The translations under genes and the position numbers were made by a program. A stretch of 64,000 nucleotides of DNA from Xestospongia muta (lineage: Eukaryota; Porifera; Demospongiae; Haplosclerida; Petrosiidae), in assembly GCA_963693285.1 (NCBI GenBank), contig OY848919.1:248001-312000 (forward strand), in the 5' to 3' direction. Below the pieces are notes generated by a model. It made no database searches. It saw only the letters and a list, made by a program, of their open reading frames with translations, and was not told the DNA's origin. Below, one piece after another: positions 22,035-33,301 of the stretch (its first letter is position 1; each line of letters starts with the position of its first letter).

Positions 22035-25000
22035 ATGGCCGCTAATGACATGTCTTTTGAGGGGATATTAAATGATAGACCAAGTCTTGCTGAGTTATGT
22101 GAGTACGTACCTGTAAGTCCTAAATGGTACCAGATGGGTGTCCAACTTGAACTAGACCCCAGGAAGCTAAAAGAAATTGAACTCCAGAATGCTAATGTCA
22201 TGGATAAAATGACAAAGATGTTTGAGCTATGGTTGGATACCAATCCACAAGCTACAAGGAGACAAATTGTGGAGACATTGAGAAAGAATTCCATTGAAGA
22301 GATCACTCTTGCTGTCCAATATGAGACAAAATTGAGAGAATTATATCTCACCACTACATCTGGTAAGTGAGAGTGTATTTAATAATGATAACTATTAATA
22401 TTGTGATATTTCAATCTCCTTGTGTATAGTACCTGAAGTGTTGGAAGTACCCAATGAAGCTAGTACTATTCTACAACATTATTATACTGCTCTATCACAG
22501 TCTCTGATCTATCCTGTTAAAGTATCTCAGTTATTGTACAGTGAGAGATGTATTAGTGAAACAACTCTGGATGACATTGAAACACTTGAGAGCTCAGCCG
22601 ATAATAAGAAGACAACTCTATTGACTGCTGTATGTGCAGCAGTTTTTTCAGATCGCAAAAACCTCAAAATGTTTGCTACAGTTTTGTCCAAATTTGAAGA
22701 GACAAGAGCCTTAGCAAACAAATTATTCAGTGTATATGGTAAGTACTATATATTATATTCCTCTAAGTCTATCTTCATTCACTTAGCTCAAAAGTTTCCA
22801 GAAGACAAGGAGATGTCAACAGCTCCTAATGAAGCAGTAACAGGTCACAGTACTAATATCAGTCCTGAACAATGTGCTAGTGATATTCTTTGTTGTCACT
22901 ATGCCACTCTATCACAGTCTCTACATGATCCAATAAGTGTTGGGTGGCTACTTTGTGATCAAGATCCAACAATAATATCAGAGGAAACACTAAGTAGTCT
23001 AGAACATTGTAGTCAATCTGAATCAATGATAAGAGGAGTCCTTTTAAAATCATTACGTCGTGCTGTCCGTATCAATCATCATAACCTGGAGGTGTTTGCT
23101 AGTGTGTTAAACAGATTTACTGAAAATATACCACTTGGTAATACTATCTTCAATGATTATGGTTAGTATATATAAACTATGAATTATATTATAGTACATA
23201 TGAATACGATTATAGTGAAAACAGTGATGAAGGACAAAGTTCAATTTGTAGCTGAAGATACTACTATCAGTGATGGTATGCTAATAATTATTATAATAAC
23301 TTATTAACATAATGTATTTTGTATTTTAGTGACTACCAACATTGATAGCAGTACACAACAAGGTACTACTGTTAATAGCAGTACACAACAAGGTACTACT
23401 GTTAATAGCAGTACACAACAAGGTACTGCAGTTAATAGCAATATACAACGAGGTACTACTGTGTATATATTTTAAAAATAATGATCTATGTATTATAGTG
23501 GCTTGTAAAATTCCAGTTCCTCGAAGTATGAGTTCACAATTTACTAGTATTAGAACAGAATTTGGCATTACCTTTAACATTATTAGAAGTATAATTGAAA
23601 GCAAGCCACCTCCAATGCACGATATGAAAAAGTTTCTTGAAGATTGCTACCCTCCACTAAAGCCTCCCTTAACTCACTGTAAAAGTATTAGCGATGTATT
23701 AGATGTTGTTCGTGACAAATGTACGTTAATTGATATCAATTATCTGGAAGCAGTGGTGAGACGATTCAACATAGAAGAAGCAACAACACATATTGAGTCT
23801 TACAAGAAAACAATTGAAGAATTTTGCAAGTCTGTGTCTGTTCGTCTCTGTCTAGAGGAAATATTTCCTGTTACAGCTATACCTCCTTCTCTTAAGTTTG
23901 AGACTGCCACTTTTGTCCTTGATTGGGATCCGGATGACTACACATTGAATGACATAAGAACACTTTTGTCAAATGTCTTTGAACAGTTAGCAAAGAGAGT
24001 GACAGTAAAAGTTATCAAAGAAGGCAACTCCATTATTGTGACATGTACCTTCCCACTCAATCTACTGGGTCCACTTATTGCTGAAGCTCAGAAGACAATC
24101 CTATCAATAAAGAAGAAAGGATTAATTACATTGACCATTGGTCACTGTATCATTTGGGATATATGTAAAAGAGATGAAGTAAGAGATAATATTAAGATAT
24201 AATTATTATTATATTTGATATTTATAGAAGATTAGATGTCTTGAGGAGGAGGTAACTAAGAGAGATAATCTGATAATGGACCTAAAGTCTTCTCTCGAAG
24301 GTGAGTATTGTCATTATAAATGTACAAATCAAACTTAATAACCACTTCTGTATTCAACATTAGTTTATACCAGTATGGAGAGAGAAGGACCACAAGATCA
24401 ATCATCAACTGACACTTTATCAGGTACATGTACATTAATTGAGATATAACTATGTACCTAATGTAAACAGAGAAGCTGAAACTATTAGACAGAATGAGTA
24501 AGGCAAAGACCTTAGAGATAGAGAAGTTAACCAGACATAAAGAATGTGAGCTATAATACTGTTAGTAGTACATACCATATATGGTAATGTTTTATAGCTA
24601 CTGATAAAGTATTAGTAGAGAAACAAGAAGAGAATGAGATATTACAAGAGAAAATAACATCGTTAACTTTAGAATTAAAGGAGAGAGAAGGAGCAATCAG
24701 TCAATTGATGATAAAGATGAAAAGTAAGAAAACTATAAAATATATCATTGAAATTATTATAATTATTATTATCAGGTCTACAATCTCCAATATCAGAAAT
24801 CAAGTCTGTCAAATCAGAGTCACTTGATGAGATAGTTACTGATAAATCAATACAAGATATGTCATCTAGTCAAGTTACATCACAAAGTGAAGAGAAGGAG
24901 ACAGAATTAGTTATAACCAATGTGTCATCTGATGTTCAAGACAAGATATCATATGATAATACAACAGTTACTAAAGTGACATCAAGTAGTCAAGGTATAT

Positions 25001-25657
25001 TTGTATATATATGTTATCATATATTGTATGTGTTTGCTATAATTTTTAATATGTACTTCAATATATATATTATAACTATGACCTGGAAAGCTAGAGTACT
25101 GACAGTGTTTATGTAGCATTCAGTATTCTCTTTTATATAGTCCTTTTCAGGTATTGGAAGGTAGATAACAATGATAGGACAAGTAAAAAGACATGGCCAA
25201 ATTTTATTATCAATTACTTATTTATGAGGGTGTGGTCAATAACTCTATTCTTATCAAAGCAGTGGAAGTACATGAGTTTTATAACTTTAAAGACTCAAAA
25301 CTTGTCAGAGTGGATGGGAAACTAAGGTTTTACCTAATGGACGTATCTACTATGTCGATCATAACACTCATACTACTACCTGGGAGAAACCTTCTGTAGA
25401 AGCTATTGTCCAGTTCTCTTATCCTAAAACAGATGATGGTCAACTAAACTTAAATGTTGGAGATGTTATCAAAGATGTCTTTAAGGTATATATGAAGAGA
25501 GAAACTTCCATCAATTCATCTCTACTGAACATATTCAATTTCACAGGTTGATGAAGAATGGTATATGGGAACACTTAATGGAGTCCGTGGGATGTTCCTT
25601 AAGAACTTTGTTATACTATCTAAACCTCCTCCTCCCAAATTGAGTAAATCCTCTTAA
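22035..25657 (+). CDS. D1: Death domain / CARD-like x2 / unnamed domain / coiled coil / (WW)-SH3 protein
   Basis: Exons: 22035-22362 Death domain (PSLAELCEYVPVSPKWYQMG, DKMTKMFELWL, RRQIVETLR); 22430-22738 and 22787-23161 two related CARD-like helical domains (ILQHYYTALSQSL; DILCCHYATLSQSLHDP); 23216-about 23274; 23330-about 23451 a coding 30-bp repeat giving NSSTQQGTTV units; about 23500-24178 the unnamed domain (FGITFNIIRSII, VVRDKCTLIDINYLEAVV, KRVTVKVIKEGNSIIVTCTF); 24227-24300, 24364-24423, 24471-24545, 24598-24723 coiled coil; 24776-24994 a Ser-rich linker. WW/SH3 sequence follows ([16 protein letters not shown], then AIVQFSYPKTDDGQLNLNVG) at about 25309-25485 and 25547-25657. A deletion removed the WW acceptor and first residues, so I doubt that WW is spliced in. 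Nearly all introns are phase 1. Function is inferred as a signalling adaptor. Confidence 0.75.
23338..23455 (+). repeat. 30-bp coding repeat in D1
   Basis: Four copies of a 30-bp unit (ATAGCAGTACACAACAAGGT plus ACTACTGTTA). It encodes ten-residue NSSTQQGTTV repeats between the second CARD-like domain and the unnamed domain. D2 has only a remnant (NSSALQG) at the same place. Confidence 0.85.
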
Positions 25658-27916
25658 TTATAACATCATTAATGATGATAGTATTAGGAGATGTATGCCA
25701 GTTACCAGTGGATTTATAATTGTAGTAATATTTCCTGTAATCTCTGAATCATTACATTTAAGGTTTTAATTTCTAGTCTCCATCCAATTCAGTCTTTAAA
25801 GGGTTAACATTTCATTAGTAGTTTACCAAATCATCAAATTAATACCATATCAAATGTTCCTGTTATATGGTATTTTCCATCATTCATCGTCATATTACAT
25901 CAACCATACTACAGCATGGATCAGTAATTTATAGTTATCATACTCAAGGTAGACCAACTTACTAGCTAGTAGAGACATTTAGAGTCAAATATGTTGAAAG
26001 TAACATGATAAGTCTGTTTATTTCAATCCTTCATCTATGTCTACTTAATTAGATATATGTTGTCATAGTAACCTAACATATATATATATATATATACATA
26101 TATATAATAGAATAGGATACTGACAGTATAGGACTTGTTGTAAAGTACACAAGTAACAAAATTATTTTTCACATTGATCCATTTCAGTTAATTAGAGAAT
26201 AAATACCAACACAACTACATGTAATACACAATATAGTTTGTTAATACATGAAGTATGTCTTTAAAATATTACAACAAACATTACATGTAACAATATATTA
26301 ATATAAAGATCAACTTTATCTTTATAGACTAGACTGGCTTCATTGTGTCTTATATACTCTCTTATCACTAACTGTTTCCTCACACATTATTTCTGTAGAG
26401 TCATCTCCAATATCAGAGTCAACATCAGATCAAATCAAGACAGAACATGTACAAGACACATCATCTGAAACTAAAAGTAAGTTAATAAGAAATTTGGAAG
26501 TGTTTATATTGTATATGTTAGTTATAATATCTTCACAATATAACATCACTAACTAAATTTAATTATAACTATTAATTATAAATGATAAAAAATGACAATA
26601 GATATTAATACAAAATCTCCTGATTTACTATATTAATTATTAAACAACATATAGCACTGAACACTGTTTAGTGTATCAGTTAATTTGCTAGAGATAACTT
26701 CTTATATTTGTAAGGGCTCCTCATTTTAAGCATTTCATTGTAGACTAAGATGTTAAAGAGGACATGTAAGTGTTATCATTATATTAATGACATCATAATG
26801 ATGTAATTAGTTTATGAAATAATTAGTTTTTAATAAAACATGTCAAATGTCCATACATTTCTACCTGCAGTGTTATATGTACCATTTTCTCTCTCATATA
26901 CTATTCATCAATAAGTACTGTGTATTGTGGACTAAGAAACACAAAAAACCTTAATATGACTTACAAAAAACTTTGCAATTACAATGCCACACCCAAGTTA
27001 GGTTGATGACATAGGTCATTATTGGAATTCCACTAAACCACAGTCATTCTCAATGCAAACAGAATATATATAGTACATTGACTATGTAGTCTGGAGACCT
27101 AATCAAATAGGTGGGCAGTCTCATGTAGCTAGCCACTCCCCTCTCCCTACAGCTATATTTATGGAGTCCCTAATGTCTGTGTGTAACAATATTTATGAAC
27201 CTTTCTTTAAGTATTAGTACTTTATAGTCTTTGGGAGTATTCTATTAAAATACTTAGTACTAAGAACTGGTACTATTGAATTGACACTACACTAAACAAT
27301 ATAATTGTTATTCAATATAGTTTTGTAAAGGTACTGATGTGTATGTATTATAAATGACACAACATTTTGAGTCATGTCACAACACTACATCATGACATTT
27401 GTAAAGTACCAGGACTATACTCACATATTGGACTAGCAATGATACTGACTTTATTAAGTTAGATAAGAGTTAATAAATAAAGTGAAATATTAATTTGCAA
27501 AAAGAAGTCTACCAAAGTTCATGAAATATATTATAAGCACACAACAGACAAGACATGAACTCTGTTTATCTGTTACATAATGAGTGTTGTTTGTGATGTA
27601 CTAGTCATCCTTATAGCTACCTACCAGGTACCCTTTGCTGGTCTCAGTAGCTTTGTAAGATATTGACATCCTCATCCTGGCTCAGATCATTGAGTGATAA
27701 TATATCAACAACAATTTAGCCTTCCAACTAATACAGTAAATTATTGATATAACAGTTCAGTACCCTGTGTGCCTGTCTCAGTAGATATTGACGTCCCCAT
27801 TCCTGGCTTAGATCATAATACAGTAAATTATTAGTATAACGCTCAGTAAATTTAAGTCCGTTCTGTAGAATCCGTTCATCTCCGTACATCATTGCTATAG
27901 TAACCTAACACTAGTA
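25658..27916. other. D1-LRR1 spacer with one conserved candidate exon
   Basis: AT-rich sequence with an (AT)n tract at about 26080-26104. At about 26400-26479 an open segment bordered by TTCTGTAG and GTAAGTT encodes ESSPISESTSDQIKTEHVQD and continues TSSETK. It is phase 1 at both ends and conserved in D2 (38550-38628). The remaining sequence is shared with the other units but shows no coding. Confidence 0.5.
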
Positions 27917-28589
27917 ATGGCGTCGTCTTCTTCGTTAGGCCTTGACAATCGTAGTTGAGCATGTTAGAGTGTGTGTATAGCTATTGTTGTGTGTGTAAAA
28001 TATTATATAGTAACTATGTTTTATTATAGGAGACACTGGAAGTGTTCAGTGGGAGAACGGTAGAGTTACACTTACTTCATCTACTGTGGTGGAATGTAAA
28101 GAAGTGATACGTCAATTAAAGAGACTACAACACACAACATGGAGGATTGAACTCAAGTCATTATCTCCTCAAAGCTTACTAACAATATTAACTGATATTA
28201 ATGAATGTAAAGTGAGGGGACTTTATATAGAGAACACTCCGTTTGATGGTAACTGTGTCAGTCAACTATCTCAAGTACTAACTTATAACCAAACAATGGA
28301 GGTACTATATCTTCACTCCTCACCTCTCGTACCAGATACTTACCACTTATTAACAACTGCTGTAGTTAGTAATAAAATAATCAAGAGATTAGACTTGTGG
28401 CATGACAATAACATTACTGATAAAGACATACCACATCTCTCTAGTCTCATTATTAACAATAAAACATTAGGAGTACTACATCTCTATGGCTGTCCTAAAA
28501 TTACTAAATTTGGTAAACAACAATTACAAAATGTTTGTGTTAACAATAATAGTTTGAGTGTGTACTTTAATGGAGAAAGACTCTGTTAA
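27917..28589 (+). CDS. LRR1: short leucine-rich-repeat protein
   Basis: Two exons, 27917-27950 (MASSSSLGLDN) and 28030-28589. The joined codon is CGA (Arg), then DTGSVQWENGRV. Five or so LRRs of the RNI/NLR type follow: SLSPQSLLTILTDINECKV, LYIENTPFDGNCVSQLSQVL, NQTMEVLYLHSSPLV, KRLDLWHDNNITDKDIPHL and LGVLHLYGCPKITKFG. Length is about 197 residues. There is no NACHT, no signal peptide and no membrane segment. The 34-bp first exon and its upstream sequence are conserved in all four LRR genes, supporting a promoter of its own. The phase-1 junction also accepts splicing from the upstream 26400-26479 exon. Confidence 0.75.
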
Positions 28590-29774
28590 TTATTAGTTAT
28601 TTTTGTACTATTCCTGATATCATTTTTCTTAAAATTATATTATTTCAAATTCAAATAAGTCAATTATTAGTTAAATACTTTAGTTTCCAGTTCTTTGTCT
28701 ACTAACAAAGTTAACAATTTTTATAATTCACTTCTTCTCTAGAAAAACTTAACTTCTCTACTTGACAATTGACCATGCCTACATTAATTAATAATAAAAG
28801 CTTCAATATTGTTATTTCTAATATTTACAAATACAATTATAACAAACAAACTAGACTAAATTCTACATTAATAGGCATCTAGTTAGTAGCTATATAAAAT
28901 TAAATATTATCGCTACGTCTAATACCACTAATTACTACTGCTAATAAAAAATCCATTAATTAAAGCCAATTAATTTGTCAAATCACCTAAAAACTTATTT
29001 CCTACACACACAGTTCACTTAACAAATTAATATTATATTTAATAACACGTTCTATTTAATAATACACTCACTTTTAACAATTCCATGAAAGTACTGATCC
29101 ATACAACATCAGAAGATTTCTTGATAACATTACAACTATTAACTTACTACTAAACAAACTTAGTTTCTATTAACAGTAGTAGACTGTATCTAGTAGTTAG
29201 CAGTTTTGCTAGTTAGTTATCTTCTATCATTAGTAGTTTCTAGTAAAGAAGGCTTAAAGCAGTAAAGGCTTAAGCAGCAAACTTTTTCTTACCGAAAGCT
29301 GCTGGCTTCTACAGCTGCTACTTTAATAGGTGTGGTGTGTAACTATGGAAAATTGCAAACCCGCGAGTAAACATTGCTGTACGAGTGTTGTTGTCTTGTC
29401 TTTTATTATTAAACAGACTACAGACTGAAGGAAGAGGAGGAGACAAAGAAATTCTATGTCAAAAGTTCATATGATGTCTGTTCTAGTATGAACTGTGAAC
29501 TTGATACTTACTGGAACATGACATGAATTGTGACTTTTCTCCCTCCGAAATCCAATCAGCTTGAGCTCTAGTGAGTTGTTCAGATATAACATAATAAAGG
29601 TAAGTTTCATCATATTGTCTACAAACATGACCTAGTTACAACATCAATCAAAGTCTATAACATGTTTTCTCTTGACTAAATGTAAGTTTGTCCTTCTAAT
29701 ATCACTTTGACATATATCTACATTATGTAGCTTTTCAAGTGATATCAAGTAGTTGATGATCTAGAACAAGTGTA
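28590..29774. other. LRR1 downstream region, no gene seen
   Basis: AT-rich sequence collinear with 40268-43270 after LRR2, except that it lacks the LINE insertions there. The pre-insertion (empty) site for the LINE is at about 28900-28910. No open exon is convincing. Confidence 0.6.
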
Positions 29775-30015
29775 TACACTGTAAAAATTAGTATGTTATT
29801 TTAACAACTAATTTGTACATTACATGGATGGATTACTATGGAATCTAGACTTTTCATGAATTACTCACTGTATAATTTGTTGCTTTGTAACAGTATAACA
29901 TACCAATATATTACACAGTGAGTAATTCACAAAAATTCTACATTCCATAGTAGTCCATCCATTTCAGATACAAATTAATCAGTTGTTAAAATGACAAATC
30001 AATTTTTATAGTGTA
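29775..30015. mobile_element. MITE-like long foldback, about 240 bp
   Basis: Ends TACACTGTAAAAATT and AATTTTTATAGTGTA are inverted repeats, and pairing continues inward for about 90 bp (ATGGATGGATTACTATGGAA against TTCCATAGTAGTCCATCCAT; GAATTACTCACTGT against ACAGTGAGTAATTC). The matching position in the LRR2 flank (about 43275) lacks the element. No ORF inside, so non-autonomous. TA at the ends suggests a Tc1/mariner-type insertion. Confidence 0.8.
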
Positions 30016-30654
30016 GTCTCTCGGAAATAAAAGACATACTTCAATATCATATAAAATAAATGTAGGTCTTTATATACCAGCACTGACTATTGGATTAAAT
30101 CAAGTACTAGGTCCATATTGTCATTTTTATTATTTTATTCTATTGTTGTATACAACATTTGATCAGTAATTATATTAAACTCAACATCAACTCTTCCACC
30201 CACACAATATTGATCAGTAATTTAGTCTAGTAATAAAACTATAAAACATCCATTGTCACATATACTGATATATCGTATCGGTATTGTTTATCAGTGAGTA
30301 TTTACTGTGAAATTTAATTCATTATTTTATATTTCCATATATTCTTGTCACTTGATTTGATGTTAAGTATGTTCCTTTATCAAATAAAAGGATTGACTTG
30401 TAAGAACTAGTTTGTAATATCTCTCTCATATACCAAGAAACCTATTAACATTGTTACAAAGTTGATGACAGAGTACAGACTATGTCATTTAGAACCAGTT
30501 ATGAGAATTGAAAACATGTACAATGTAATACAAAATAGTTAACATAGTTCTATCAAATAATTATAAAAGTTATTTAATCTATCTTTTTAGGTACAAGTTC
30601 CTCAGATTCTAAACGCAATGAGCTTCAACACAATATATAGTTAATGATAGTTAT

Positions 30655-30845
30655 TAAACTCCACCCCTTTATAAAACTGGTCATGTATTTGGACATTATA
30701 TATCTTAGTATACAGAGAGATCAAAGTTAGTATATTATAACATATTGTAATATTTCTATTATTACTAGGGGTGGAGAAATATTGTGCTATTATTTATTGT
30801 CTTTATTATATCAACTTGTACTGTACATTGTATTTTACTTAATAT
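30655..30845 (+). pseudogene. Relic of the TMEM144 3' end
   Basis: CTCCACCCCTTTATA, then GTATACAGAGAGATCAAAGT and TATTACTAGGGGTGGAGAAA match TMEM144 20915-20935 and 21340-21440. Intervening exons are missing and the reading frame is degraded. It is a by-product of duplication, since TMEM144 is the natural left neighbour of D1. Confidence 0.75.
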
Positions 30846-30961
30846 CCAGAACAATGTGTGTTGATAAAATTATTACTTTTTACTTGAAACTTTAAATTAT
30901 GTCAAATTTGTAACTCATAAATTGTTCCATATATTCTACTTTATAATGTAGTTATAATGTT

Positions 30962-33186
30962 TTAGGCACTACAGGACATACAAGCTTCTTTATTTTTAAA
31001 AGAACAAGCCATAGCTTCCTCCTCTTTCTCACGATCAACTTTTGATTCAGGGTCAACATTTTCTTTTTGTCAAGCCTGTTGAACAACTTTTTGGTCAACT
31101 GTAAACTGAATAGCTTGAGCAGCTGGTCTAGTTCTAAGATAGTACATACCAGTTTTCAAACCCTGTTATACAAAATGTCATAGCAACACTCAATATTTAA
31201 TAACTAACTTTTTTCCAAGCATAGAAATGCATTGATGTCATTTTACCAAAATTGGTCTCTCCCATATGAACATTGAAGGATTGGCTTTGATCTATAAAGG
31301 CACCACGATCAGCGGCCATATTAATGAGAGTCTTTTGTGATATCTCCCAAACTGTCTTATATAACTGTTTTAAATCTTCAGGAATTTCAGGAATTTTCTA
31401 ATTAGAATATGTTCTCTAATATACATTGTTATTAAAACCACACCCACCTGTACAGAACCATTATGAGCAATGAGGCGATGTTTCATAGTCTCATTCCAGA
31501 GACATCGTTCAGTAAGATCCTTCATTAAATGAGAGTTAACGATCTATTAAATAAAAAATATAGAACATTCATCCATTAAGATAATCATCCATCCATTTAT
31601 TATTTTAACCACTAATCTATCCATTCATTTAGCTATGTATGTATCCATTTATCACACATACTTGAAACTCTCCAGACAGGACTCTTCTAGTGTAGATATT
31701 ACTGGTATATGGTTCAATAGACTCATTGTTACCCAATATTTGGGCAGTAGAGGCTGTAGGCATTGGAGCTAGTAACAAACTGTTACGTATGCCGTGTCTA
31801 GTAATAACAAGGATACTTAACTGGTAAAACTGGTTTGACTAACTTGGCAATGTTGGCCTTGAGTTTGGTCCAGTCCCAGAGACTAGATGGTGTCACATTC
31901 CACATATATATCATATTGTAAGATCTGTAATATCAAATAATATATTCTTTAAATATATCGAAATTAAAATTGAAATTTTAGATTCAAAAATAATTACTCA
32001 ATCAGTCAAAATTTTTTTAGAAGTTCTTAATAGAAAATCACAACACATTCTAACAGTATTATATGCAGTGTTCATGTATTGTGACTTACTCCTTTGCTAG
32101 CTGGTGAACCTTGATATGTTTCATAAGGACCATCAACTTGAGCCAGTTCACATGACGCAGTCAATGCAGCATAATATACTGTCTCAAATATCTTTCTGTT
32201 TAAATCTTGTGCCTCCTCACTCTCAAATGGATACCTCATTAAAATAAAGGTATCTGCTAATCCTTGTACTCCAATACCTATTGGACGATGACGTAGATTA
32301 GAGTTACGTGCCTCAACAACAGGATAATAGTTGATGTCAATGATTCTATTGAGATTCCGTGTGATAACTTTAGTGACATCAAATAATTTTTGGAAGTCAA
32401 ATCTGTTGTCACTAGTAACAAATCGTGTTAAAGCTATTGATGCTAAATTACAGACAGCAACCTAAAAATAGAAATAAAAATGATGTCATTACCAATATAT
32501 AACTCACCTCATCAGAACTAGTATACTCAATTATTTCTGTGCACAGATTACTGGACTGGATGGTACCAAGATTCTAGGGAGAGGGAGAGACTCAATCAAT
32601 ATATACATTATCTCTTAATACCTGTTGGTTACTCTTTCTGTTACAGGAGTCTTTATATAACATGTATGGAGTACCAGTCTCTATTTGAGCTTCCAATATA
32701 GCAAACCACAATTTTTGAGCTCTAATAATTTTACGAGCCCTTCCTTCTCTCTCATACCTACAAGATATACCACACACTCAACAGCAACATAGTAGATAAT
32801 AAATTTAGATATCAAAGGATGTGTTTTAGACTTTTAGTACATTTCATAAAGAGCTTCAAACTCCTCCCCCCACTTTTCATGTAGACCTGGACATTCGTTC
32901 GGACACATTAAGGACCAATCTTGATCTTCTTCAATTCTTTTCATAAATAAATCAGAGACCCACAAAGCATAGAATAAATTGCGAGTTCTCTGTTAAATGA
33001 TACCATATGAAACTGGTTTTTAAAACTTGTTTAACCTGTTCTTCTTTGCTGTGGTTTTTCTTTAAATCGAGAAAAGACAATATGTCAGCATGCCAAGGTT
33101 CTAGGTAGACTGCAAAGGCACCAGGTCGCTGAGAAAGAAAATGAAAGCAATCTTTTACATTTAATCCTACCTTATTACCACCAGCT
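30962..33186 (-). pseudogene. RRM1: RRM1, ribonucleotide reductase large subunit, 5'-truncated and with a premature stop
   Basis: Exons on the minus strand give [101 protein letters not shown] and [20 protein letters not shown]. These cover roughly the last 60% of the catalytic subunit, including the PMPTASTAQ loop. Everything before GGNK (33186) is missing, replaced by an inverted piece of a Death exon. After [13 protein letters not shown] an in-frame TGA (31072-31070) cuts off the tail, although the lost end (ACMSC, then TAA at 30964-30962) with the family's C-terminal Cys pair is still readable. It cannot encode a full enzyme. The otherwise good frame and splice sites suggest recent loss or an assembly break. 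Confidence 0.8.
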
Positions 33187-33204
33187 TACCCCAATATCTC
33201 CTCA

Positions 33205-33301
33205 AAAGACATGTCTCTAGTGTAGTCTCGGGTAGCCAGCCCCTCCCCCCTACCGGAAGAGTGGGGCTGGCTACGCGAGACTACACTAGAGACATGTCTT
33301 T
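33205..33301. repeat. Palindrome at the RRM1/D2 junction
   Basis: Left arm AAAAGACATGTCTCTAGTGT (about 33206-33245, continuing AGTCTCG and GTAGCCAGCCCC) is repeated inverted on the right (GGGGCTGGCTAC, CGAGACT, ACACTAGAGACATGTCTTTT, 33262-33301). A GC-rich centre of about 17 bp separates them. The outer parts of both arms are the start of a Death-domain exon. Confidence 0.9.

Noticed and set aside
23326..23604. Minus-strand frame opposite the D1 repeat
   Set aside because: Antisense shadow of the 30-bp coding repeat and the unnamed domain exon.
22035..28589. Calling D1 plus LRR1 a classical NLR
   Set aside because: No NACHT or NB-ARC motifs (no P-loop GxxxxGKS/T) were found in any frame between the Death domain and the LRR.
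33261..33293. Extending D2 upstream through the palindrome
   Set aside because: The extension needs a non-ATG start and translates palindrome sequence; ATG 33294 matches an internal Met of D1.
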